DNA of 53,454 nucleotides from an uncultured Collinsella sp. (GTDB lineage Bacteria > Actinomycetota > Coriobacteriia > Coriobacteriales > Coriobacteriaceae), in NCBI GenBank assembly GCA_900768435.1, contig CAAGCW010000010.1, positions 1-53,454 of the forward strand, in the 5' to 3' direction. Each line of letters starts with the position of its first letter. Position 1 is the first letter of the stretch. Of the stretch, positions 25,494-33,671 are shown one piece after another. The translations under genes were made by a program, and so were the position numbers. The notes below the pieces were generated by a model that did not search any database, was not told the origin of the DNA, and saw nothing but the letters and a program-made list of their open reading frames with translations.

Positions 25494-27557
25494 CTAGGCC
25501 CCCGGAGCTGCGTTGGGGTCGGTTTCGTTGGCGGCCGCCTGCTTATGGGTGGCAAAGACCGAGCCTTCGTGGTCGAAGAGCTTACGATATTGCATGTGGT
25601 CTAGGCGATCGCGCGCATTAGCGGTCTTGGCGGGAACGTTCTTGGCCTCGGCTGTATACCAAACGCCGTGCGCATCCTGCGCCCCCACCACGTTTATCGC
25701 CGGCATGTGCGCTCGGTTTTGCAAGCGTGCGCGTTGGTAAGCGGTGAGCGGGGCACCGATGGCATTGAGTGCGAGTGCACCGACGTTATTGATGCTTGTG
25801 TTGAGTTCCCCACTCGTTTGTGCGTTGCCGGCGACATCGTAGTTCGCCCAGACCACATAGCGCGTCTGCCAGATGCGCTCGGTATGGGCGGCATCGTCCT
25901 CATCGGTAAAGTAGAGGTCGTTGTAGCGGTCGGTGAAGAACGGCTGGTGGTCGCCGTACATCACCACGACGACGGGGCGGTCGAGATCACGCAGCTTTTC
26001 CAGGAAGGCGGCGAAGGCGGCATCGGACGCTTCCATGAGCGAGCAGTATTCATTGGTCCAGGTGATAACTTTGTCGGACACGCCTTCGATGGAAAGGTGC
26101 AGCTGCTGGTCGGTGGGTACCAAGCCCGTGTCATAGGCGGAGTGGTTTTGCATCGTCACGTCGTGGATGAAGATCGGCTGGTCGCTCTGCTTTAGTACCT
26201 CGAGGCACTTGTCGTAGGTGGCGGCGTCGGTGACCTTGCGGCAGAGCTCGGGTGCGCCGGCGAAGTCCTCGATCGAGAGGAACTCGTCGAATCCCATGTC
26301 CGCGAAGACGTTCTCGCGATTCCAGTTGGTGGCGTGGTTGGGGTGCATGGCCACGGTGCGATAACCGAGCCTCTTGAACTGACGGGCGAGGTTCTCGCTC
26401 GGGGCCAGGTTGTAGGTCATGAACGGGTAGACGCCAGCGCCCAGGAATGCCATGGAGCGTCCGGTTAAGAACTCGAACTCGCTGTTACAGGTGCCGGCAC
26501 CGAAGGCGCTCATGTAGCTCACTCCCTGCAGAAGCGCGTTGTCGATGGCTTTGAAGCGCTCGGGCCCCTTATAGCCACAGCCCAGTTCGTTAAAGATCGA
26601 AAGGTCGGCGAAGGATTCGTTCATGATGCAGATGACTGAGGGCTTGAGCTGGTCAAACTGTTCGACGGCAGCGGCGCGGGAAGGGTCGGCGATGCCGTTC
26701 GTGCTCGCGTTCCAGCGCGCGGCAAGGCGCTTGATGATCGCCGTGGCCTCACCGCTCTTGTAGTGCTTGGGTTTAGGCGGCACCATTTTTTGCGCGCTCG
26801 AAATGAAGGTGGGGAGAAACCCCTGGCTGTAATAGCTTTCGAGGGGCTTCCAGGTATGAAGCTTGATGCCCAAGGTGTCGTAATAGCTGATGAAGGCCTG
26901 CGCCCCCAGCACGGCTCCGGCAACAAGTGCGGTACGACGGTCGACGGAGAGGGGGAGTTTGGATTTGTTTGCGATCGGATGTTCTTTCGGCGCTGTCAAT
27001 GTCCCCTCGGTTGCCGGAGACGCCTTTGGAGCCTTCGATTCCAAGGACGCGGACGTCGGATGACCGACGGGCTCGGGGGACGTTTCCGACGCGCGGCGCG
27101 GCGGTCGCCCACATACATCACGCGGAATGAGGACGATAAGTGCGATTCCCAAGGCCGCGGCGGCAAGTCCCATGAAGCAGAAAGGGCTGAGCTCATAGGT
27201 GTAGCTGCCGGCGACCGTCGCAGCGGTCGAAAGAGCGAACAGGTCTCCGGGTTGGATGGGCATCGATTTGAACGTGATTACGAAGTACTCGGCGATACCG
27301 ATGCTGGCGAGCGCAGCGATGCCCACGATTGCGGGGGTCTTACGGCGGTGCGGCAGATAGAACAACAGGCACAAGAAGCAGAAGATGAGCAAAAGCTCCA
27401 AAAGTGCCGGTCCGGGCTGCATCTTCCATAGCTCATGGTTGGAGGGCAGTTCGAGGGCGAGCATCGAGCATATCGATGCGCCGCCGATCGTTGCCAGCGT
27501 ACGGGGATAGGGATGGTCGGTCATCCAGCTTTTCAGATCCTTCATGCTCATCTTCAT
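25494..27557 (-). CDS. LTA-synthase-like sulfatase-family membrane protein
   Basis: 687 residues, starting at ATG 27557 with GAGGAGCAGAGG upstream. An N-terminal membrane domain (about five helices to residue 155) is split by a low-complexity Ser/Pro/Ala/Lys linker (about 155-210) and one more helix, then the extracellular sulfatase-fold domain begins (VICIMNESFADLSIF, near 310). The catalytic-Thr region reads GAGTCNSEFEFLTGRS, matching the Thr nucleophile of LtaS-type phosphoglycerol transferases, and MYGDHQPFF carries metal ligands. Such enzymes transfer glycerol phosphate or similar groups to surface polymers. The long linker inside the membrane domain is unusual. Confidence 0.88.
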   Translation of the reverse strand: MKMSMKDLKSWMTDHPYPRTLATIGGASICSMLALELPSNHELWKMQPGPALLELLLIFCFLCLLFYLPHRRKTPAIVGIAALASIGIAEYFVITFKSMPIQPGDLFALSTAATVAGSYTYELSPFCFMGLAAAALGIALIVLIPRDVCGRPPRRASETSPEPVGHPTSASLESKAPKASPATEGTLTAPKEHPIANKSKLPLSVDRRTALVAGAVLGAQAFISYYDTLGIKLHTWKPLESYYSQGFLPTFISSAQKMVPPKPKHYKSGEATAIIKRLAARWNASTNGIADPSRAAAVEQFDQLKPSVICIMNESFADLSIFNELGCGYKGPERFKAIDNALLQGVSYMSAFGAGTCNSEFEFLTGRSMAFLGAGVYPFMTYNLAPSENLARQFKRLGYRTVAMHPNHATNWNRENVFADMGFDEFLSIEDFAGAPELCRKVTDAATYDKCLEVLKQSDQPIFIHDVTMQNHSAYDTGLVPTDQQLHLSIEGVSDKVITWTNEYCSLMEASDAAFAAFLEKLRDLDRPVVVVMYGDHQPFFTDRYNDLYFTDEDDAAHTERIWQTRYVVWANYDVAGNAQTSGELNTSINNVGALALNAIGAPLTAYQRARLQNRAHMPAINVVGAQDAHGVWYTAEAKNVPAKTANARDRLDHMQYRKLFDHEGSVFATHKQAAANETDPNAAPGA

Positions 27558-27569
27558 CGCCTCTGCTCC

Positions 27570-27807
27570 TCACTCCTGGTTCAGCGTCTTCACGAGCTTC
27601 TCCAGGTTGTCGTTCATGATGGGTAGGTAATACTCGCCGGTTTTAAGTTGTCGCCGAGTCCCCCGACGGGGTTGAGCTGGACGCATTGTCGCCACAAGCG
27701 GTGAGACCAAAGACTGCAATTGCAAGGGACATAGATGCCGCCGCCATGGGGCCGTGGTGACGGATAAGACGCCGCTTGGGACGGCGGCGGTAGATTCGGT
27801 TGTTCAT
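27570..27807 (-). pseudogene. Remnant of a zinc-type ABC transporter substrate-binding protein
   Basis: Two ends of one gene survive. From ATG 27807 (AGGAG upstream) a signal peptide with a lipobox is encoded (SLAIAVFGLTAC, then GDNASSSTPSGDSATT), stopping at TAA near 27645. In another frame and immediately after, the DNA reads TGEYYLPIMNDNLEKLVKTL before a TGA at 27570-27572, which is how ZnuA/AdcA-like proteins end. About 250 residues in between are missing, so this looks like a large internal deletion. Family assignment of the C-terminal fragment is by recognition of its typical ending. Confidence 0.75.
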
Positions 27808-27905
27808 AGATTGCTCCTGAATCGAAAACGGTTGCGCCGGGGTGCCGACGGCCGTAGGCACTGCCACTGTGGCGTGCGATAGCTATTTGATTCGATTGGG
27901 AGTCG

Positions 27906-28274
27906 TTAATCGTCCAGGCGGACCTTGAGGGATATTAGGGTGACTGGGGCATATGAAGACCGCTCGGTGCCGATGATGGCTAGGGCGGAGATCAACAAGA
28001 GGGCGATGAACGATGTCGCGCCCGCGGGGACGGTGCCGCCGCCACGGGCGATCGACAGATTGCCGGCGAGCTCGGCACAGATGGTGCAGCCCGTGCCGGC
28101 GCAGTCATGATGTAACTCATGGGCGGCTGCGATGGGGGAGAGGATGGTTGCCGCAAGAAGGGCGAAGACGAGAGCCAGGGCGAGCAGGCGAGTACGAACG
28201 GGCGGCATGGAGTCGCGTGCATCGCAATTCGGTGCTATATCTCGCCATGCCGAGGTGCTCAGCTCATCAGTCAT
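27906..28274 (-). CDS. Small membrane protein with His/Cys metal-binding motif
   Basis: 122 residues from ATG 28274, behind GGAAGGGAGG. One hydrophobic segment (about 28-50) serves as signal or anchor, followed by a dense motif: H52, H55, H56, C58, C63 and C66 (HELHHDCAGTGCTIC). A second hydrophobic stretch covers about 85-102. The same type of protein is found with zinc ABC transporters in other anaerobes, and here it lies 100 bp upstream of a decayed zinc-binding protein on the same strand, so zinc handling is the likely original role. I do not recognise a named family. Confidence 0.7.
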   Translation of the reverse strand: MTDELSTSAWRDIAPNCDARDSMPPVRTRLLALALVFALLAATILSPIAAAHELHHDCAGTGCTICAELAGNLSIARGGGTVPAGATSFIALLLISALAIIGTERSSYAPVTLISLKVRLDD

Positions 28275-28556
28275 CTTCCCTCCCTTCCTCTCATCTGGGC
28301 ATATTTCATCGGGAGGATTGTAGTCTTGAGGAGCTGATTCACAAAGTTGCCGCGCTAAAACTTCATGCTTTCCGGTCCGCTTTGGGGCCGCGCATAAGTT
28401 ATCCCCCGGCATTCAGAAAATCTAAGTGCCAAAAAATAAGATTTTTTGACTCCGTGTTGTATAACCCGTCATTCGTGGGTACCATTCAACGCGTACGCAA
28501 CCAATGGGATTAACCCGCGCAGCATATTTGCGTGGCCCAAAAAGGAGGAAACAAGC
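28275..28556 (+). promoter_or_regulatory. groES upstream region
   Basis: No gene. I see no CIRCE element (HrcA site) and no full HAIR element (HspR site). An inverted repeat AAAATCT (28417-28423) / AGATTTT (28439-28445), TTGACT at 28446 and TATAAC at 28460 stand about 90-140 bp before the start codon, but the two hexamers are not at promoter spacing. The control signal for this chaperonin operon is therefore not obvious. Confidence 0.4.
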
Positions 28557-28850
28557 ATGTCGTCTTTGAAGCCGCTTGCAGATCGTGTTCTGGTCAAGCC
28601 CGACGAGGCCGAGCAGAAGACCGCTTCTGGCCTGTACATCGCCAGCAACGCTCAGGAGAAGCCGCAGCGCGGCACCATCGTTGCCGTTGGCGCTGGCAAG
28701 GTCAACGACAAGGGTGAGCGCATCCCCATGGACGTCAAGGAAGGCGACGTTGTCATCTACGGTAAGTTCGGTGGCAACGAGGTCAAGGTCGACGGCGAGA
28801 AGTATCTGCTGATGCGCGCCGACGACATCTACGCCGTCGTCGAGGCCTAA
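28557..28850 (+). CDS. groES: Co-chaperonin GroES
   Basis: 97 residues from ATG 28557, with AAAGGAGGAAAC directly upstream. The 10-kDa co-chaperonin caps the GroEL ring. Signatures: LKPLADRVLVKPDEAEQKTASGLYI at the start in two parts, the mobile loop around residues 17-33, VVIYGKFGGNEVKVDGEKYLLMR near the end. The length is standard. groEL follows after 99 bp, as in most bacteria; the short gap has no terminator, so the two are co-transcribed. Confidence 0.98.
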   Translation: MSSLKPLADRVLVKPDEAEQKTASGLYIASNAQEKPQRGTIVAVGAGKVNDKGERIPMDVKEGDVVIYGKFGGNEVKVDGEKYLLMRADDIYAVVEA

Positions 28851-28949
28851 GCCTCAGCCGGAATCGCACGATTCGTCCTTTGAACGCGCCTGCCGCAAAT
28901 GACTCGGTGCGGCGGCGCGAGTCACGTTTCTTTTGGAGGATTACCTACT

Positions 28950-30587
28950 ATGGCAAAGAACATTACGTTCAACACCGATGCCCGCGCTAAGCTCGCCAAG
29001 GGCGTCAACACGCTGGCCGACGCCGTTACCGTCACCATGGGCCCCAAGGGTCGCTATGTCGCCCTGCAGCGCACGTTCGGTGCCCCGACCATCACTAATG
29101 ACGGCGTTTCCGTCGCCAAGGAGATCGAGCTCGAGGACAACATCGAGAACATGGGCGCCCAGCTGGTGAAGGAGGTCGCCACCAAGACCAACGACACCGT
29201 GGGTGACGGCACCACCACCGCAACCCTGCTCGCCCAGGCCATCGTCAACGACGGCCTGCGCAACGTCGCCGCTGGCGCCAACCCGCTGGCCATCCGTCGC
29301 GGCATCGACAAGGCCGTCAACGCCGCCGTCGCCGAGATGAAGGCCCAGGCCAAGCCGGTCGAGACCAAGGAGCAGATCGCTTCCGTCGGCACCATCTCCG
29401 CCGGTGACCCCGAGGTCGGCGAGAAGATCGCCGAGGCCATGGAGGTCGTGGGCAAGGACGGCGTCATCACCGTCGAGGATTCCCAGACGTTCGACATCAC
29501 CATCGACACCGTCGAGGGCATGCAGTTCGACAAGGGCTATGTCTCCGCTTACTTCGTCACGGACAACGACCGCATGGAGGCCGTGATGAAGGATCCGTAC
29601 ATCCTCATCACCGACCAGAAGATCTCCAGCGTCCAGGACATCATGCCTGTTCTCGAGGCTGTCCAGCGTGCTGGCCGTGGTCTGCTCATCATCGCTGAGG
29701 ACATCGACGGCGAGGCTCTGCCCACCCTCGTCCTCAACAAGATCCGCGGCGCCCTCAACGTCTGCGCCGTCAAGGCTCCGGGCTACGGCGATCGCCGCAA
29801 GCGCATCCTCGAGGACATCGCCGTCCTCACCGGTGGCCAGGCTGCTCTGGACGAGCTGGGCGTGAAGGTCGCCGACATTACCGCCGATATGCTCGGTACC
29901 GCTAAGTCCGTCACTATCTCCAAGGACAACACCGTCGTCGTCGGCGGCGCTGGCTCCAAGGAGGCCATCGACGCTCGTATCGCTCAGATCAAGGGCGAGA
30001 TGGAGAACACCACCTCTGACTTCGACCGCGAGAAGCTCCAGGAGCGCCTGGCCAAGCTCTCCGGTGGCGTTGCCGTCATCAAGGTCGGCGCTGCTACCGA
30101 GTCCGAGCTCAAGGAGATCAAGCATCGCGTCGAGGACGCCCTGCAGGCTACCCGCGCTGCTGTCGAGGAGGGTATTGTCGCTGGCGGCGGCGTCGCCTTC
30201 ATGGACGCCGTACCTGCGCTCGATGCTGTCGAGATCGACGACCCCGAGGAGAAGATCGGCGTCGATATCGTCAAGAAGGCTCTGACCGCTCCGGTCGCTA
30301 CCATCGCCAAGAACGCTGGTTTTGAGGGCGCTGTCGTGGTCGACAAGGTTGCCGAGCTGCCCGCCGGCCAGGGCCTCAACTCTGCCAACGGCGAGTGGGG
30401 CGACATGATTGAGATGGGCGTCCTCGACCCCGTCAAGGTCAGCCGCGTCACCCTGCAGAACGCTGCTTCTGTCGCCAGCCTGATCCTCATCACCGAGGCT
30501 ACCGTCTCCGATGTCCCCAAAAACACTCAGCTTGAGGACGCTATCGCTGCTGCCACCGCTGGTCAGCAGGGCGGCGGTATGTACTAA
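28950..30587 (+). CDS. groEL: Chaperonin GroEL
   Basis: 545 residues from ATG 28950, GGAGG at 28936-28940. The ATP-driven folding chamber of the cytoplasm. Typical blocks are VTMGPKGRYVALQRTFGAPT, NDTVGDGTTTATLLAQAIV (nucleotide site), the apical-domain SPYFVT-equivalent VSAYFVTDNDRM, and AVEEGIVAGGGVAF. The C-terminus is short, QQGGGMY, with only a trace of the usual GGM repeats. Codon use is biased towards GCC, GTC and AAG, as expected for a highly expressed gene. A giant hairpin lies 27 bp behind the stop. Confidence 0.98.
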   Translation: MAKNITFNTDARAKLAKGVNTLADAVTVTMGPKGRYVALQRTFGAPTITNDGVSVAKEIELEDNIENMGAQLVKEVATKTNDTVGDGTTTATLLAQAIVNDGLRNVAAGANPLAIRRGIDKAVNAAVAEMKAQAKPVETKEQIASVGTISAGDPEVGEKIAEAMEVVGKDGVITVEDSQTFDITIDTVEGMQFDKGYVSAYFVTDNDRMEAVMKDPYILITDQKISSVQDIMPVLEAVQRAGRGLLIIAEDIDGEALPTLVLNKIRGALNVCAVKAPGYGDRRKRILEDIAVLTGGQAALDELGVKVADITADMLGTAKSVTISKDNTVVVGGAGSKEAIDARIAQIKGEMENTTSDFDREKLQERLAKLSGGVAVIKVGAATESELKEIKHRVEDALQATRAAVEEGIVAGGGVAFMDAVPALDAVEIDDPEEKIGVDIVKKALTAPVATIAKNAGFEGAVVVDKVAELPAGQGLNSANGEWGDMIEMGVLDPVKVSRVTLQNAASVASLILITEATVSDVPKNTQLEDAIAAATAGQQGGGMY

Positions 30588-30613
30588 GGCCGACAAGGTC
30601 TAGAACTCCCACC

Positions 30614-30758
30614 GGGAATCCGGGGGCGCGACGGGGGTTTCTCTCCGGAACGTCCTCGGACACGCAAAGAGGCTCCGCATCGCGCTTCGCGCTGCGGAGC
30701 CTCTTTGCGTCCTGCGGAATGTTCCGGAGAGAAACCCCCGTCGCGCCCCCGGATTCCC
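30614..30758. repeat. ~145-nt near-perfect hairpin after groEL
   Basis: Outer arms 30614-30651 and 30721-30758 are perfect 38-bp complements, rich in G and C. A 10-by-10 unpaired internal loop follows, then an 18-bp perfect inner stem (ACGCAAAGAGGCTCCGCA and its complement) and a small CTT apex. The inner part alone, ending in TCTTTGCG, could serve as the groEL terminator. The outer arms are far longer than a terminator needs and suggest an inverted duplication or a palindromic mobile element. Confidence 0.85.
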
Positions 30759-30783
30759 TGCGTTTACGGCCTTGAGGTCGGCG

Positions 30784-30901
30784 GGGGCGGAGAACGTGGC
30801 TGTTGGGGATACGTGTCCCGGTCGCTGTTTCGCGGCTCTGCCGCGGAAGGCGCGCTACTTTGGGGCGGATGGAGGACGTGGTTGTTGCGCTAACTTGTCC
30901 C
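30784..30901 (+). repeat. Imperfect direct repeat, 36-40 bp units
   Basis: Units 30784-30819 and 30862-30901 both run from GGGGCGGA through ACGTGG.TGTTG to TGTCCC, with a 3-bp insertion in the second. No gene is visible in 30760-30940; this repeat and the following promoter are all I can identify. Confidence 0.55.
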
Positions 30902-30948
30902 TACCGCATTTCTGGAGCGTTTCCCACCACAAATTACCCTTGGCATAC

Positions 30949-30976
30949 TTGCGCGAACGATTGCTCGTGCTACACT
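30949..30976 (+). promoter_or_regulatory. Candidate promoter of the riboflavin uptake operon
   Basis: TTGCGC (30949-30954), 16-bp spacer, TACACT (30971-30976). Transcription would start near 30983, just before the FMN aptamer. Confidence 0.5.
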
Positions 30977-30987
30977 TGCAATTGCTG

Positions 30988-31164
30988 TTTCAGGGCGGGG
31001 TGGAATTCCCCACTGGCGGTAAATCGGGCGGTGTCAAAGGGGCGCCGTGGCGCAGGCGAGATGCCTGCGGCCGAGCCGATGAGTCCGCGACCCGTGTGTG
31101 CGTTGGTTCGCATGCCGGCTGAACTGGTGAGATTCCAGTACCAACGGTTAGAGTCCGGATGAAA
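30988..31164 (+). promoter_or_regulatory. FMN riboswitch (RFN element)
   Basis: The conserved parts of the FMN aptamer occur in order: TTCAGGGCGGGGTGGAATTC, CCCACTGGCGGTAAA, GCCTGCGGCCGAGCCGATGA, GTCCGCGACCC, then GCTGAACTGGTGAGATTCCA, GTACCAACGGTTAGAGTCCG and GATGAAAGAGG. A variable stem fills 31095-31115. The aptamer ends within 10 bp of the ribU ribosome-binding site (AGGTGA, 31170-31175) and no terminator hairpin with a T run lies between, so control is probably at translation: FMN binding should hide the ribosome site and lower riboflavin uptake. Confidence 0.96.
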
Positions 31165-31179
31165 GAGGCAGGTGATCTT

Positions 31180-31770
31180 ATGTCTGAACAGTCGCAGCAT
31201 ATCCATTTTGAGAACACGAATAGGTGGAGCACCAAACAGCTCGTTACCATGGCGCTGATGTGTGCCTTGAGCGCGTTGTTTATGTATGTGCAGCTACCCA
31301 TTCTTCCCTCGGCGCCGTTTTTGACGTATGACCCGTCGCTGGTGCCGGCCATGGTGTGCGGATTTGCGTATGGCCCTGGTGCCGGTACTGCTGTTGCGGC
31401 CATGGCGATTGTCATTCATGCGCTCACCACGGGGGACTGGGTCGGCGCGCTTATGAACCTGGTGGCCACGCTGGGCTATATTCTGCCCGCGGCTATCGTC
31501 TACCAGAAGATGCACACCTATAAGGGTGCCGTGATCGGCCTGGTGCTCGGCGTTATTGCCGCTACGGCGTTGTCTATGGTCGCAAACCTTACCATTGGCG
31601 TTTGGTTCTGGTATGGCTCGGTCGATGTGATCGCCCCGCTCATGATTCCTGCCGTGCTGCCGTTCAACCTCATCAAGACCGTGCTTAACTCGGTGTTGAC
31701 GCTTGCGGTGTACAAGGCGGTCTCCAACCTCATCACGCCTAAAAAGAACCAGGTCAAAGGCCGCGCATGA
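31180..31770 (+). CDS. ribU: ECF transporter S component, riboflavin (RibU-type)
   Basis: 196 residues from ATG 31180, the start being fixed by AGGTGA at 31170-31175. A membrane protein with six helices that binds riboflavin and hands it to the energising module. After a short polar N-terminus, WSTKQLVTMALMCALSALFMY begins helix one; the conserved loop FLTYDPSLVPAMVCGFAYGP is typical of RibU. The FMN riboswitch directly upstream supports the substrate. The stop codon overlaps the ecfA start (ATGA), so the transporter subunits are translationally coupled. Confidence 0.93.
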   Translation: MSEQSQHIHFENTNRWSTKQLVTMALMCALSALFMYVQLPILPSAPFLTYDPSLVPAMVCGFAYGPGAGTAVAAMAIVIHALTTGDWVGALMNLVATLGYILPAAIVYQKMHTYKGAVIGLVLGVIAATALSMVANLTIGVWFWYGSVDVIAPLMIPAVLPFNLIKTVLNSVLTLAVYKAVSNLITPKKNQVKGRA

Positions 31771-33671
31771 TTGAGTGTCGGGGCGTTTCCTTTAGCTATG
31801 ACGGTGCCGTACCGGCACTCGACGGCGTCGATCTGAACATCGAGGACGGGGAGTTTTTCTGTATCCTCGGTGGCAATGGGTCGGGCAAGTCGACGTTTGC
31901 TAAGCATCTGAATGCACTGTTGCAGCCCGATGCGGGCACGGTACGCATCAACGGCATGGATGCGTCCGACCCCGAGCTGGTCTACGACATTCGTTCGACC
32001 GCGGGCATGGTATTCCAGAATCCCGATGACCAGCTGGTGGCAACGCTTGTCGAAGATGACGTTGCGTTTGGTCCCGAAAATCTTGGCGTGCCATCGGCAC
32101 AAATTGCGCAGCGTGTACGCGAGGCGCTGAAGGGCGTGGGCCTGGTGGGCTTTGAGCGCCACGAGACCCACGCGCTTTCGGGCGGTCAAAAGCAGCGCGT
32201 GGCGCTTGCCGGTGTGCTCGCCATGGAACCGCGCGTGCTCATTTTGGACGAGGCGTCCTCGATGCTCGATCCGCGTGGACGCAAGGGCCTCATGAAGGCT
32301 TGCCACGCGTTGCACGATCGCGGCATGACCATCGTGATGATTACGCACTTTATGGAAGAGGCTGCCGAGGCCGATCGTGTTGCGGTATTTCGGGCGGGGC
32401 GCGTTGCCATGCTCGGTACGCCCGAGGAGATTCTGACGCGGGCAGATGAGCTCGCGGAGCTCAACCTGGATATGCCGGCGTCGTGCTGCTTGGGCACGGC
32501 ACTTCGTGCGAAGGGCGTGCCCGTTCATGCGCAGGTGCGCGAGGCGGATATGGTCGCCGAGATTGCGCAGACATATGCCGACCGGAGTGGGGAAGACGCC
32601 GCGGGGCAGTCTTCTGCATCCGATTCTCGTGTGCTCGACAACGCCTCCTCTGCAACCGATGGGACAGCCGTGTCGGAGCCCGTCATCGAGATTTCGCACC
32701 TCTCGCATAGTTACTCGCTGAGTGCCCGCGAGCGCCGTCGATGGCGCAAGCGCTCGGCCACTGCGGGCAAATCGAGCAAACAGGCTCTCTGGGGAAACGA
32801 CCCCAGCAGCCCGTGGGCGCTGCGCGATGTATCGCTGACGGTGCGTCGCGGCGAGTTCCTGGGCTTGGCAGGTCATACCGGTTCGGGTAAGTCGACGCTG
32901 GTCCAGCATCTCAACGGTTTGATTCGCCCCCAGGAGGGATTCGTTCGCGCACTGGGGCTCGATCTGTCAAACAAGAAAGACGCCGCCGCGGTTAAGGCCA
33001 AGGTCGGCGTGGTGTTTCAATATCCCGAGCGTCAGCTGTTTGCCGAAACCGTGACGCAGGACGTGGCGTTTGGCCCGCACAACCTTGGCTTGCCGCAAGA
33101 TGAAGTCGACCGTCGCGTCGAGTCGTCGCTCTCGCGCGTGGGCCTCGACCTTTCCACGGTCGGCGACAAGAGTCCCTTCGAGCTTTCGGGCGGTCAGCAA
33201 CGGCGTGTGGCATTCGCCGGTGTGCTCGCCATGGAGCCCGAAGTCCTGGTGCTCGATGAACCCATGGCGGGGCTCGATCCGGCTGCGCGCGGGGATTTCC
33301 TTGAGCTTATCGATCGACTTCACCGCGATGGCCTGACCGTTGTCATGGTTTCGCATAGTATGGATGACCTGGCCAACTGCTGCGACCGCATCGTCGTGAT
33401 GAACGAAGGTGCGGTGTTTGCCGAGGGAACCCCCGCGCAGGTGTTTGCGCATGCGGATGAGCTTAAATCAATCGGCTTGGGTGTTCCCGCTGCCCAGCGC
33501 ATGGCGCTGGCGCTTGCGAAGGCAGGCGTGCCGCTGCGCTTTGACGGCCTCTATACGGTTGAGTCGCTGGCAGACGAGTTGGTGGACCTGCTAATCGGTC
33601 GCTCGGACGGTTCTTCTAACGTCGCGGACATTGCTAAATTCAAGACGATCGCGCGAGAGGAGGGCTGCTAA
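31767..33671 (+). CDS. ECF transporter ATPase, two ABC domains fused (EcfA-EcfA')
   Basis: 634 residues. Two complete ABC ATPases in one chain. Domain one has Walker A GGNGSGKST at 35-43, LSGGQKQRVALAG and Walker B ILDEASSMLDP. Domain two starts near 305 and has Walker A GHTGSGKST (about 369-377), LSGGQQRRVAFAG and VLDEPMAGLDP. In most bacteria these are two genes (ecfA1, ecfA2); here they are joined by a ~60-residue low-complexity linker (about 270-330). The first Walker B ends in E-A-S-S rather than E-P-T/M, which still keeps the catalytic Glu. It starts within the ribU stop and overlaps ecfT by one base. Confidence 0.95.
   Translation: MIECRGVSFSYDGAVPALDGVDLNIEDGEFFCILGGNGSGKSTFAKHLNALLQPDAGTVRINGMDASDPELVYDIRSTAGMVFQNPDDQLVATLVEDDVAFGPENLGVPSAQIAQRVREALKGVGLVGFERHETHALSGGQKQRVALAGVLAMEPRVLILDEASSMLDPRGRKGLMKACHALHDRGMTIVMITHFMEEAAEADRVAVFRAGRVAMLGTPEEILTRADELAELNLDMPASCCLGTALRAKGVPVHAQVREADMVAEIAQTYADRSGEDAAGQSSASDSRVLDNASSATDGTAVSEPVIEISHLSHSYSLSARERRRWRKRSATAGKSSKQALWGNDPSSPWALRDVSLTVRRGEFLGLAGHTGSGKSTLVQHLNGLIRPQEGFVRALGLDLSNKKDAAAVKAKVGVVFQYPERQLFAETVTQDVAFGPHNLGLPQDEVDRRVESSLSRVGLDLSTVGDKSPFELSGGQQRRVAFAGVLAMEPEVLVLDEPMAGLDPAARGDFLELIDRLHRDGLTVVMVSHSMDDLANCCDRIVVMNEGAVFAEGTPAQVFAHADELKSIGLGVPAAQRMALALAKAGVPLRFDGLYTVESLADELVDLLIGRSDGSSNVADIAKFKTIAREEGC

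Noticed and set aside
28275..28556. CIRCE or HAIR element expected before groES
   Set aside because: I could not find TTAGCACTC/GAGTGCTAA or a CTTGAG/CTCAAG pair at proper spacing; only a single CTTGAG half-site.
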